Assembly: GCA_015207155.1 (NCBI GenBank)
Contig: JADEXK010000033.1
Coordinates: forward strand, 1-64,000
From: Nostocales cyanobacterium LEGE 11386
GTDB taxonomy: Bacteria > Cyanobacteriota > Cyanobacteriia > Cyanobacteriales > Nostocaceae
Length of the DNA stretch: 64,000 nucleotides
Direction: 5' to 3'
Every line of letters begins with the position of its first letter. Within the stretch, counting starts at the first letter, position 1. Below the pieces are notes generated by a model. The model made no database searches. It was not told where the DNA came from and was given only the letters and a program-made list of their open reading frames with translations. Below, in pieces: positions 43,832-51,897 of this stretch. The translations under genes and the position numbers were made by a program.

Positions 43832-46450
43832 TTAGCTACTAAACACTTCCACGGGTAAACGACTAAAGGAAAGACGCTCATTTTGCACATCCACAAAAAT
43901 GGTGTCGCCGTCACTGAATTCACCGCGCAAGATGGCTTTGGCAATTTGCGTTTCTAATTCTCGCTGAATTGCTCGTTTTAGCGGACGCGCTCCAAATACT
44001 GGATCATACCCTACTTCTGCCAAAAAGTCAAGGGCAGCATCTGAGAGTTTGAGAGACATCTTGCGATCGCCTAATCTTTGCCGTAGTCTTTCTACTTGTA
44101 ACAGTACGATTTGCCGCAATTCTTGTTTATCTAAACCGTGGAAGATGATAATTTCGTCAATGCGGTTGAGAAACTCTGGACGGAAGCTATTTCGCATCGC
44201 CTCCATGACTCGGCGGCGCATTTCGTCGTATTGTTCGGCTTCTCCTGCGACATCAAGAATATACTGTGAACCGATGTTACTGGTCATGATGATAATAGCG
44301 TTCTTGAAGTCCACCTTATGACCCTGGGCATCAGTGACGCGACCATCATCGAGAATTTGCAGGAAGATATTAAATACGTCAGGGTGTGCTTTTTCAATTT
44401 CGTCGAAGAGAATTACTGCGTAAGGACGACGGCGAATGGCTTCGGTTAATTGTCCGCCTTCTTCATAACCTACATATCCTGGAGGCGCACCGATTAACCG
44501 CGAAACTGCGTGTTTCTCCATGTACTCAGACATATCAATTCGTACTAGCGCGTCTTCGGTGTCGAACATATACGCCGCCAGTGCTTTCGCTAACTCGGTT
44601 TTACCTACACCTGTGGGCCCCAAGAAAATAAAGCTAGCAATGGGACGATTCGGATCAGCAAGTCCCGCACGCGATCGCTGAATAGCATCGGCGACAGCTG
44701 TCACGGCTTCGCCTTGTCCTATTACCCTTTGATGTAGTTCATCTTCTAAATGCAACAGTTTTTCTTTCTCTGATTCCACCAACTTGCTGATAGGAATTCC
44801 TGTCCACTTAGAAATAATTTCCGCGATATCTGCTTCTGTGACTTCTTCACGCAATAGCGATTTACCAGTTCTTTGGGCGTTGGCTAATTCGCTTTCTGCT
44901 GCTGCCAATTGGCGATGCAAATCAGTTAACTTGCCATATTTCAACTCGGCGGCGCGGTTGAGGTCGTAGTTTCTTTCTGCTTGCTGAATTTCTAAGTTAA
45001 CTTTGTCAATTTCTTCTTTGACAGACTGAATTTTGTTGATAATATCTTTTTCAGATTGCCATTGAGCATTGAGTGTTCTTTGTTCTTCTTTCAAATCCGC
45101 AAGTTCTTTTTCAATTCTTTCCAAACGCTCTCTTGAAGCTGCGTCACTTTCTTTTTGTAAAGACAGCTTCTCCATTTCCAATTGCAAAATCTTGCGGTCA
45201 ATTTCGTCCAGTTCTTCTGGTTTAGAGGTAATCTCCATTTTCAGTCTGGCGGCGGCTTCGTCTACCAAGTCAATGGCTTTATCTGGTAAGAAGCGATCGC
45301 TAATATATCTACTAGATAATGTAGCGGCTGCCACTAGAGAACTATCAGAAATTTTCACCCCGTGATGAACTTCATAACGTTCCTTCAATCCGCGCAAAAT
45401 CGAGATTGTATCTTCTACTGTGGGTTGGTCTACATAAACTTGCTGGAAGCGTCTTTCTAGTGCCGCATCTTTTTCGATATACTTGCGGTACTCATCTAAA
45501 GTTGTCGCCCCAATACAACGCAATTCACCCCGCGCCAACATGGGTTTTAACAAGTTACCGGCATCCATTGCCCCTTGTGTTGCACCAGCGCCAACTACAG
45601 TATGAATTTCATCAATAAATAAAACTATATTGCCGCCGGATTCCGTAACTTCTTTTAATACTGCTTTCAAGCGTTCTTCAAATTCACCCCGGAATTTTGC
45701 CCCTGCAATCAAAGCACCCATATCTAAAGCAATTAGCTTGCGGTCTTTGAGGGATTGGGGGACATCGCCAGCAACAATCCGTTGTGCTAATCCTTCCGCG
45801 ATCGCAGTTTTCCCCACACCAGGTTCACCAATTAGCACAGGGTTATTTTTGGTACGGCGAGAGAGAATTTGCACAGTGCGACGAATCTCATCATCCCGGC
45901 CAATCACTGGATCAAGTTGACCTTTACGTGCTGCTTCTGTGAGGTCACGTCCATATTTTTCCAGTGCTTCATATTTGCCTTCTGGATTTTGGTCGGTCAC
46001 TTTTTGGCTCCCACGAATTTGTTTAATGGTATTTTTGAGCTTGCCTTCGTCTAAACCAAATTCTTGGAATAAACTTTTACCAAAGCGGTCATCTTTGGCA
46101 TAAGCCAGCAATAAATGTTCAATTGAGATATATTCGTCCTTAAATTCCTTACGATATACCTCTGCCCGATCTAACAGTGTATCTAAGCTGCGTCCCAAGT
46201 ATACAGACGTGCTACTACCAGATACTTTCGGCTGACGTTGGAAAAATTGATCAGTGCGGTCGCGGATTTTTTGCAAATCAACACCCGCTTTCGTCAAAAT
46301 GCTGCTAGCTAAACCTTCTTGTTCCAGCAGCGCTTTCATCAGGTGTTCGCTTTCGATTTGCTGTTGTTGATATTGTTTAGCAATATCCGGAGTATGGGCG
46401 ATCGCTTCCCAGGCTTTTTCTGTAAATTGGTTTGGATTAGTTGGTTGCAT
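43832..46450 (-). CDS. clpB: ATP-dependent chaperone ClpB
   Basis: An 872-residue Hsp100 disaggregase that works with DnaK. It has the two-part N-terminal Clp repeat (1-150), nucleotide-binding domain 1 with Walker A GEPGVGKT (208-215), the long coiled-coil middle domain (about 400-530, e.g. LERIEKELADLKEEQRTLN) and nucleotide-binding domain 2 with GPTGVGKTELAKALA. The coiled-coil identifies ClpB rather than ClpC. Cyanobacteria often have two ClpB paralogues; which one this is cannot be decided. A heat-shock promoter (CIRCE) was not seen. Confidence 0.97.
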   Translation of the reverse strand: MQPTNPNQFTEKAWEAIAHTPDIAKQYQQQQIESEHLMKALLEQEGLASSILTKAGVDLQKIRDRTDQFFQRQPKVSGSSTSVYLGRSLDTLLDRAEVYRKEFKDEYISIEHLLLAYAKDDRFGKSLFQEFGLDEGKLKNTIKQIRGSQKVTDQNPEGKYEALEKYGRDLTEAARKGQLDPVIGRDDEIRRTVQILSRRTKNNPVLIGEPGVGKTAIAEGLAQRIVAGDVPQSLKDRKLIALDMGALIAGAKFRGEFEERLKAVLKEVTESGGNIVLFIDEIHTVVGAGATQGAMDAGNLLKPMLARGELRCIGATTLDEYRKYIEKDAALERRFQQVYVDQPTVEDTISILRGLKERYEVHHGVKISDSSLVAAATLSSRYISDRFLPDKAIDLVDEAAARLKMEITSKPEELDEIDRKILQLEMEKLSLQKESDAASRERLERIEKELADLKEEQRTLNAQWQSEKDIINKIQSVKEEIDKVNLEIQQAERNYDLNRAAELKYGKLTDLHRQLAAAESELANAQRTGKSLLREEVTEADIAEIISKWTGIPISKLVESEKEKLLHLEDELHQRVIGQGEAVTAVADAIQRSRAGLADPNRPIASFIFLGPTGVGKTELAKALAAYMFDTEDALVRIDMSEYMEKHAVSRLIGAPPGYVGYEEGGQLTEAIRRRPYAVILFDEIEKAHPDVFNIFLQILDDGRVTDAQGHKVDFKNAIIIMTSNIGSQYILDVAGEAEQYDEMRRRVMEAMRNSFRPEFLNRIDEIIIFHGLDKQELRQIVLLQVERLRQRLGDRKMSLKLSDAALDFLAEVGYDPVFGARPLKRAIQRELETQIAKAILRGEFSDGDTIFVDVQNERLSFSRLPVEVFSS

Positions 46451-46593
46451 AGGCTTTGAGATAAACTACTCCAAATAAAAGGCGCAGATAGAACAATAGT
46501 CAATTTTGCTTTTATATGGTCATTGTAGGAAGAGGGGTGCAACTAACTAGATCGGTCTTCACATCTTGATAGAGTAGTAGTATTACCTCTTTT

Positions 46594-46624
46594 TGAGTGC
46601 TGAGTGCTTTTCTGAGTGCTGAGT
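46594..46624. repeat. GTGCTGAGT repeat upstream of ureE
   Basis: Three degenerate units in the clpB-ureE divergent gap. No function visible. Confidence 0.85.
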
Positions 46625-46708
46625 AAAGAAAGTAAGTGTTACTAAAGTTTCATTCCCCTTGTCCTTGTCCCCCTCTCCCATAGGCAATTTGCTGATTTTT
46701 ACTGAATC

Positions 46709-47152
46709 ATGCTGACTTTCACCCAACGTCACCCACCTAACCCTGATGTAGTCGTCACTTTTACTTTGGCACTGACAGCAGAAGAACGCACCCGCAGTCG
46801 TCATCGTTGGGAAACGGAAGATGGCAAAGTTGTATTTTTGCGTTTACCTAGAGGTACGGTGTTGCGGGATGGTGATATTCTCCAAGACGAAACCAATGAT
46901 AGTTTAATGAGAGTTGCTGCTAAAGCAGAACCAGTTTTAACGGTTTTGGCTGCAACACCACTTTTATTAATGCGGGCGGCGTATCATTTGGGAAATCGCC
47001 ACGTACCTGTGGAAATTACCTCTAGTTATTTACGCTTATCACCAGATTCAGTTTTACAGACAATGTTGGTACAACTGGGACTAGAAATTAAAGCAGAAAT
47101 TCTGCCGTTTCAGCCCGAATTAGGCGCTTATGGACATAATCACGCTCACTGA
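46709..47152 (+). CDS. ureE: Urease accessory protein UreE
   Basis: A 147-residue nickel metallochaperone. It begins MLTFTQRHPPN and has the VFLRLPRGTVLRDGD and AAYHLGNRHVPVEI patterns; H-bearing AYHLGNRH holds the conserved dimer Ni site. The C-terminus HNHAH is a short histidine tail. It overlaps ureF by 23 bases. Delivers Ni to UreG/apo-urease. The urease structural genes (ureABC) are not in the window. Confidence 0.95.
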   Translation: MLTFTQRHPPNPDVVVTFTLALTAEERTRSRHRWETEDGKVVFLRLPRGTVLRDGDILQDETNDSLMRVAAKAEPVLTVLAATPLLLMRAAYHLGNRHVPVEITSSYLRLSPDSVLQTMLVQLGLEIKAEILPFQPELGAYGHNHAH

Positions 47153-47819
47153 TAGCCATTTTTTATCTATTTTGCAGCTAGCTAGTCCAGCTTTACCTGT
47201 GGGAGCATACAGCTATTCTGAAGGATTGGAAACTCTAGTGGAAAATGGCGCGATCGCAGATCAAGAAAGTCTCAAACATTGGTTAGCCGCAGAACTGCGT
47301 TATGGAGCAATACGGTTAGAGGCGGCGGTGATGGTACGATCTGGTCAATCTGTGAATATGGGTGATGTAGAAGCGTTACGCCGTTGGAATATGTGGTTAT
47401 CGGCTGCTAGGGAAACTCAAGAATTACGCGCTTCTAGTTGGCAAATGGGGCGATCGCTGATTCAATTACTTGGTAAACTACAACCACAAATTATGCCACT
47501 GGTAAATGCTGTGGGTGATCATTGTAATTATGCGATCGCTTTTGGGATTGCTGTTGCCCATTGGCAAATTAATATCAAAGCTGCTTTACTGGGATATCTG
47601 CATAGTTGGGTAAGTAATTTGGTGACTGCTGGTGTAAAACTTATCCCCCTTGGTCAAACAGCAGGACAAGAGTTATTGCTAGAGTTACAACCGTTAATTA
47701 GTGCAGCTGCGTTAGAAATACTGGCTTTGGAGGATGATCAACTCGATTGTTGTAGTTGGGGGTTGTCGTTGGCTAGTATGCAGCATGAAACTCAGTATAC
47801 GAGGTTGTTTAGGAGTTAA
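47130..47819 (+). CDS. ureF: Urease accessory protein UreF
   Basis: A 229-residue helical protein that acts with UreH and UreG in nickel insertion. Typical stretches: LLQLASPALPVGAYSYSEGLE (reads LQLASPALPVGAYSYSEGLE), WNMWLSAARETQELR and GDHCNYAIAFGIAVAHW. The ATG lies within the ureE 3' end. UreG follows 28 bp after. Confidence 0.95.
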   Translation: MDIITLTDSHFLSILQLASPALPVGAYSYSEGLETLVENGAIADQESLKHWLAAELRYGAIRLEAAVMVRSGQSVNMGDVEALRRWNMWLSAARETQELRASSWQMGRSLIQLLGKLQPQIMPLVNAVGDHCNYAIAFGIAVAHWQINIKAALLGYLHSWVSNLVTAGVKLIPLGQTAGQELLLELQPLISAAALEILALEDDQLDCCSWGLSLASMQHETQYTRLFRS

Positions 47820-47847
47820 CTAACCGCAGAGGCACAGAGGAAGTAAA

Positions 47848-48444
47848 ATGAGTGCATTTCGAGTTGGGGTAGCTGGCCCGGTAGGTTCAGGAAAAACTGC
47901 TTTGGTGGATGCTTTATGTAAGGCGTTGCGTGAGCAGTATCAGATTGCTGTGGTGACGAATGATATTTATACTCAGGAGGATGCTCAGTTTTTGGTGCGT
48001 TCTCAGGCGTTGACAAGCGATCGCATTTTGGGTGTAGAGACTGGTGGTTGTCCCCACACGGCTATCCGTGAAGATGCTTCCATGAATTTGGCTGCTATTG
48101 AACAATTAGAACACCAATTTTTTGATTTAAATTTGGTATTTCTGGAAAGTGGTGGTGATAATTTAGCAGCTACTTTTAGTCCAGAATTGGTAGATTTAAC
48201 GATTTACGTGATCGATGTAGCAGCTGGTGATAAAATTCCCCGTAAAGGCGGCCCTGGTATTACGAAATCTGATTTATTAGTAATTAATAAAATTGACCTT
48301 GCACCCTATGTTGGTGCAAATTTAGATGTAATGAAGCAGGATGCCAAGAAAATGCGCTGTGATAAGCCTTTTGTTTTTACCAATTTGAAAACTCAAGCAG
48401 GGCTAACAGATGTGATTGAATTTGTTGCTAAAAATATTGGTTAA
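47848..48444 (+). CDS. ureG: Urease accessory GTPase UreG
   Basis: A 198-residue SIMIBI GTPase. P-loop GPVGSGKT is at 10-17; the nickel-binding CPH motif (GGCPHTAIRED) and VFLESGGDNLAATFS switch region are present. UreG powers nickel loading by GTP hydrolysis. Last of the ureEFG run; a repeat element begins 61 bp downstream. Confidence 0.97.
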   Translation: MSAFRVGVAGPVGSGKTALVDALCKALREQYQIAVVTNDIYTQEDAQFLVRSQALTSDRILGVETGGCPHTAIREDASMNLAAIEQLEHQFFDLNLVFLESGGDNLAATFSPELVDLTIYVIDVAAGDKIPRKGGPGITKSDLLVINKIDLAPYVGANLDVMKQDAKKMRCDKPFVFTNLKTQAGLTDVIEFVAKNIG

Positions 48445-48810
48445 TTAGTAAAATACATAATAATGTTTTAATTCCTTTTAAGTAGTAAGACTTAATAAAA
48501 TAAAAGTTCGTAGTAAGCGGCTCTAGCCCTTGAAAATCTTGTAAGAGGTTGTTTTAAATAGGTACTTATTGATCCCCCCTAGCATCCCTTAAAAAGGGGA
48601 GAATTGGAATTAAAGTCCCCTTTTTTAAGGGGGATTTAGGGGGATCAAAAATGGTTTACTACCGACAATAGGACTTTTCAAACATTCTCTAAGAAAGCAA
48701 TAAATCACTTACTACGAACAAAAATTTATCTTACATTTAATTATGCCTATCTACATTAGGCTATTACTTGTAGGAACTTAGTAAAATTTTGTGATGTTTT
48801 TTGGTTAAAA
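48445..48810. other. Intergenic region ureG - small membrane protein
   Basis: A 366-bp gap between convergent genes, almost wholly occupied by the inverted-repeat element below. No ORF or known RNA gene. Confidence 0.7.
48506..48719. mobile_element. MITE-like element with inner palindrome
   Basis: A 214-bp segment bounded by exact terminal inverted repeats GTTCGTAGTAAG (48506-48517) and CTTACTACGAAC (48708-48719). Inside lies a second, nested inverted repeat (48571-48646) from GATCCCCCCTAGCATCCC to GGGGGATTTAGGGGGATC whose arms, including TTAAAAAGGGGA / TCCCCTTTTTTAA, could form a hairpin of about 30 bp. It has no ORF. Both the terminal and inner sequences are of types widespread in Nostocales. 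Nearby A/T runs prevent calling a target-site duplication. Confidence 0.75.
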
Positions 48811-49215
48811 TTAACCAAAAGCGAAATTGTATAACACCACAAAATTAACCAAAGGAATAATCATTAACAAAATTAGCCAGGGATTTTTACCCAGTTTCTG
48901 GACAATGTTAACAAAGGCAATAATTAAGAAAACCAAGGCAACAATATTAACGAACGGGATAAATAATCCAATAATCCACCAAGGTGACTGATCGCCAGCC
49001 TTTAACATTATCCAAGTATTGAGAATAGGAACCCAGGCAAACCAAGCGTTAGCTTCTCCCAGCTTTTGATAAATTCGGTAAAAGCAATAGGAACCAAAAA
49101 AATAGCCAACAACTCCAAAAATTAACCCAACAAATCCTCCTACTGCGTCACCAGAACTTTGGCTGGACTGAGCGATAAAATAAGTTAAGTTCCAATCGTA
49201 TGTTGGTAAAAGCAT
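48811..49215 (-). CDS. Small polytopic membrane protein (DUF5684-like)
   Basis: A 134-residue protein with about four hydrophobic segments. The first 25 residues are variable; then GGFVGLIFGVVGYFFGSYCFYRIYQKLGEANAWFAWVPILNTW and SPWWIIGLFIPFVNIVALVFLIIAFVNIVQKLGKNPWLILLMIIPLVN, the pattern of the small signal-peptidase-neighbour type DUF5684 proteins. No function known. Isolated minus-strand gene. Confidence 0.75.
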   Translation of the reverse strand: MLLPTYDWNLTYFIAQSSQSSGDAVGGFVGLIFGVVGYFFGSYCFYRIYQKLGEANAWFAWVPILNTWIMLKAGDQSPWWIIGLFIPFVNIVALVFLIIAFVNIVQKLGKNPWLILLMIIPLVNFVVLYNFAFG

Positions 49216-49472
49216 TTCTATCCTCTGATAAGACTAAAAGTGAGCAAGTTTTATCTTAATTAACTTATAAATATCTAATGAGGTAAAAATTTAAACAAAT
49301 ATTTGGTTTTTTGTAAAAAAAATGACACAGTTTTTGGATTTTTGTCAGAAATGTCTTTAAGCTACGAATTACCGATAAATTTGGAGATTTATTGCGGAAA
49401 AAAGATTTGGATGTCAGAGATTATAAAATCAGTTCATTTAAGTAAAAATACTGAGTAAATATAATAGGGGTA

Positions 49473-50438
49473 ATGACTCACCACATTTTAAAAGCTACCA
49501 AGAAAAATGTGCATCTAGGTGGATTCTCTCATCTATTAGAACCAGCACTCACTATTGAATCTGGCGACACAATTGATGTGGAAACCTACACTGGTTATTA
49601 CGTTTACGACAAAGCACCATCAGAGTTTCTCACTCCAGAATTTATTGAGATCTGCCAAAATCTTCCTTTAGAACGGAAAGTTGCTGGTGGGCCCCATTTA
49701 CTCACAGGGCCAATTTACGTCCAGGATGCAGAACCAGGAGACGTTTTAGAAGTAAGATTAGAAGCGATCGCACCTAGTTTACCTGTTGGTTTTAATGCGA
49801 TTCGTCCAGGCTGGGGCGCGTTACCACAACAATTTACTCAACCTGCGCTGAGATTTATTCCCCTCGATTTAGTCAGCAATATTGCGGAGTTTCCTGTTAA
49901 TAGTGGCATCATAATTCCCCTCAAACCCTTTTTTGGTATCCTTGGTGTCGCTACCTCGGAAGATTCCCGAACATCGATTCCACCCGGTTGTTATGGCGGT
50001 AACATCGATAACCGAGAACTCCAAGCAGGTTCTCGCATATTTTTACCTGTTTTCGTCCCAGGTGCATTATTTTCTCTTGGTGATGGACATTCTGCACAAG
50101 GAGATGGCGAAGTGAATGTCACCGCCATTGAAACTTCGATGAACGGTAGAATTATGCTCAAACTTCGCAAAGACATACAACTGACAACACCCATAGCTGA
50201 AACACCAACTGATATTATCACCATGGGGTTTGCTCAAACTTTAGATGCAGCTTTGGAAATAGCTGTCAAAAACATGATAGATTTTTTGGAACGTTTTGCA
50301 AATTTGTCAGCAGAAGACGCTTATGTATTGTGTAGTTTAGCGGTAAATTTTCGCATCACTCAAGTTGTCAATAGTCCTCAAAAAGGTGTTCATGGGATGC
50401 TGCCCAAAGCCATTCTTTCACATAAAATAAGCTTATAG
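49473..50438 (+). CDS. Acetamidase/formamidase family protein
   Basis: A 321-residue FmdA/AmdA-type amidohydrolase. Visible: the GPIYVQDAEPGDVLEV strand, the FGILGVATSEDSRTSIPPGCYGGNIDNRELQAGSRIFLPVFVPGALFSLGDGHSAQGDGEV core with the metal-binding D/H residues (GDGHSAQGDGE) and the PKGVHGMLP-like C-terminus. It hydrolyses short amides (formamide to formate and ammonia), an alternative nitrogen source. It is four genes downstream of ureG on the same strand, so a shared amide/urea nitrogen context is possible. Ribosome site AGGGG before ATG. Confidence 0.9.
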   Translation: MTHHILKATKKNVHLGGFSHLLEPALTIESGDTIDVETYTGYYVYDKAPSEFLTPEFIEICQNLPLERKVAGGPHLLTGPIYVQDAEPGDVLEVRLEAIAPSLPVGFNAIRPGWGALPQQFTQPALRFIPLDLVSNIAEFPVNSGIIIPLKPFFGILGVATSEDSRTSIPPGCYGGNIDNRELQAGSRIFLPVFVPGALFSLGDGHSAQGDGEVNVTAIETSMNGRIMLKLRKDIQLTTPIAETPTDIITMGFAQTLDAALEIAVKNMIDFLERFANLSAEDAYVLCSLAVNFRITQVVNSPQKGVHGMLPKAILSHKISL

Positions 50439-50471
50439 TTAGCAATAAATAAGTAATCTGGTATTTCTAAT

Positions 50472-50834
50472 ATGTTCATCCAAATGTTAATTATTGGTCT
50501 GATTGCCGGCATTGCTGGTGGTATGTTTGGTATTGGTGGCGGTGCAATTATGGTACCAGCAATGGTGCTGCTAGCTGGTTTGGATCAAAAGTTCGCTACA
50601 GGTACTTCTATTGCTGCCCAAATTTTACCAATTGGTATTTTAGGAGCAGCAGTATACTATCGTAACGGTAATATTAATATCAAATATGCTGTTATCATTG
50701 CTATTGGGCTAGTTGTTGGTAATTTATTTGGCGCATTATTTGCTAATCAGCCATTTATTAGCGGTGAAATGATGAAAAAGTTGTATGGCATCTTTTTATT
50801 ACTCATTGGTCTACGGTATTTAGTAGGACGTTAA
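50472..50834 (+). CDS. Half-size TauE/SafE family permease
   Basis: A 120-residue membrane protein with about four spans. MFIQMLIIGLIAGIAGGMFGIGGGAIMVPAMVLL is the N-terminal TauE/SafE (DUF81) repeat with the GxGGG glycine motif. Ordinary members have two such repeats (~250 residues); this one ends after one, so it probably functions as a dimer or is a truncated derivative. The usual role is anion or sulfur-compound export. It follows the formamidase by 33 bp and precedes the zinc-ribbon gene by 21 bp, suggesting a three-gene operon. Confidence 0.85.
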   Translation: MFIQMLIIGLIAGIAGGMFGIGGGAIMVPAMVLLAGLDQKFATGTSIAAQILPIGILGAAVYYRNGNINIKYAVIIAIGLVVGNLFGALFANQPFISGEMMKKLYGIFLLLIGLRYLVGR

Positions 50835-50855
50835 GAGTGGGGAATTTTAGGAAAA

Positions 50856-51719
50856 ATGCCAAAGGATTCATTATTTACTAACCGGATAGCCGTGCTGGCG
50901 ACAATGCACCAAAAAGAAAAAGTTATCGCTCCAATTTTAGAGACAGAATTGGGAATTAAAATTATCGTTCCGCAAGATTTGAATACTGATGATTTTGGTA
51001 CATTTACTAGAGAAATTAACCGCCCAGGCAATCAAATTGCATCTGCTAGATTGAAAGCAAAAAAAGCATTAGAATTGACTAGCGAAACTTTAGCACTAGC
51101 TAGCGAAGGCAGTTTTGCACCTCACCCTAGCATACCTTTTATTTCTAGTAATAGAGAAATTGTCATGCTTGTAGATGAAAAACATAATTTGGAAATTATT
51201 GGAGAAGAATTTTCTCTAGAAACTAATCATAACCATATAGTTGTGGAAAGTGTGGCACAGGCATTTCAGTTTGCCAATAAGATAGGCTTTCCCGCACATG
51301 GTTTGGTAGTCATGTTTAGTGAATCTCCTCAATGTAGTCAGCAAGTTATTAAAGGGATTATTACAGCAGAAAAACTTGTAGAAGCTGTAAATTTCGTGCT
51401 GGAAAATTCGCCGACAGGTAAAGCACATTTGGAAACAGATATGCGGGCAATGTATAATCCTACACGCATGAATAATATTGCCAAAGCTACTCAAGATTTG
51501 GTCAGAAAAATTAAAAGTCTTTGTCCAAAATGTTCTACGCCTGGTTTTGAAATTAGACAAAGAATTCCGGGGTTACCTTGTGCAATATGTTACATGCCAA
51601 CTTCTTTAACGCTGACTGTGATTTATCAATGTCAAAAATGTGGTTTTAGTCAAGAAAAACCATTTCCCCATGACAGTAAATATGCTGACCCAGCACAATG
51701 TATGTATTGTAATCCATAG
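50856..51719 (+). CDS. DUF6671-like protein with C-terminal zinc ribbons
   Basis: A 287-residue protein. The N-terminal and central part (RIAVLATMHQKEKVIAPILETELGIKI, QIASARLKAKKALELTSETLALASEGSFAPHP) has the ASEGSF pattern typical of DUF6671. The C-terminus has four CxxC pairs: CPKC, CAIC, CQKC and CMYC, forming two probable zinc ribbons (about 215-287). It is uncharacterised. Its neighbours, formamidase and a half-size permease, suggest nothing definite. I am fairly sure of the zinc ribbons and unsure of function. Confidence 0.7.
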   Translation: MPKDSLFTNRIAVLATMHQKEKVIAPILETELGIKIIVPQDLNTDDFGTFTREINRPGNQIASARLKAKKALELTSETLALASEGSFAPHPSIPFISSNREIVMLVDEKHNLEIIGEEFSLETNHNHIVVESVAQAFQFANKIGFPAHGLVVMFSESPQCSQQVIKGIITAEKLVEAVNFVLENSPTGKAHLETDMRAMYNPTRMNNIAKATQDLVRKIKSLCPKCSTPGFEIRQRIPGLPCAICYMPTSLTLTVIYQCQKCGFSQEKPFPHDSKYADPAQCMYCNP

Positions 51720-51897
51720 ATTTGATGGGCGTTATTCAAAATCAATGCCAGATGTAATGATAAAAATAGATAAATATGATAATTATTTAGTTTTAAATAA
51801 CTAATAAGTCTCTTAAAGAATTGACATTTTACAAACCTAGTGTATTCGGATAAACATAAGAGTAAGAATACTCAAAGATGTTTGGAGGCAGCAATGT

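Noticed and set aside
46450..46709. CIRCE or NtcA site between clpB and ureE
   Set aside because: No GTA-N8-TAC with a suitably spaced -10 and no TTAGCACTC-N9-GAGTGCTAA dyad was seen; GAGTGCTGAG units here are STRR repeats.
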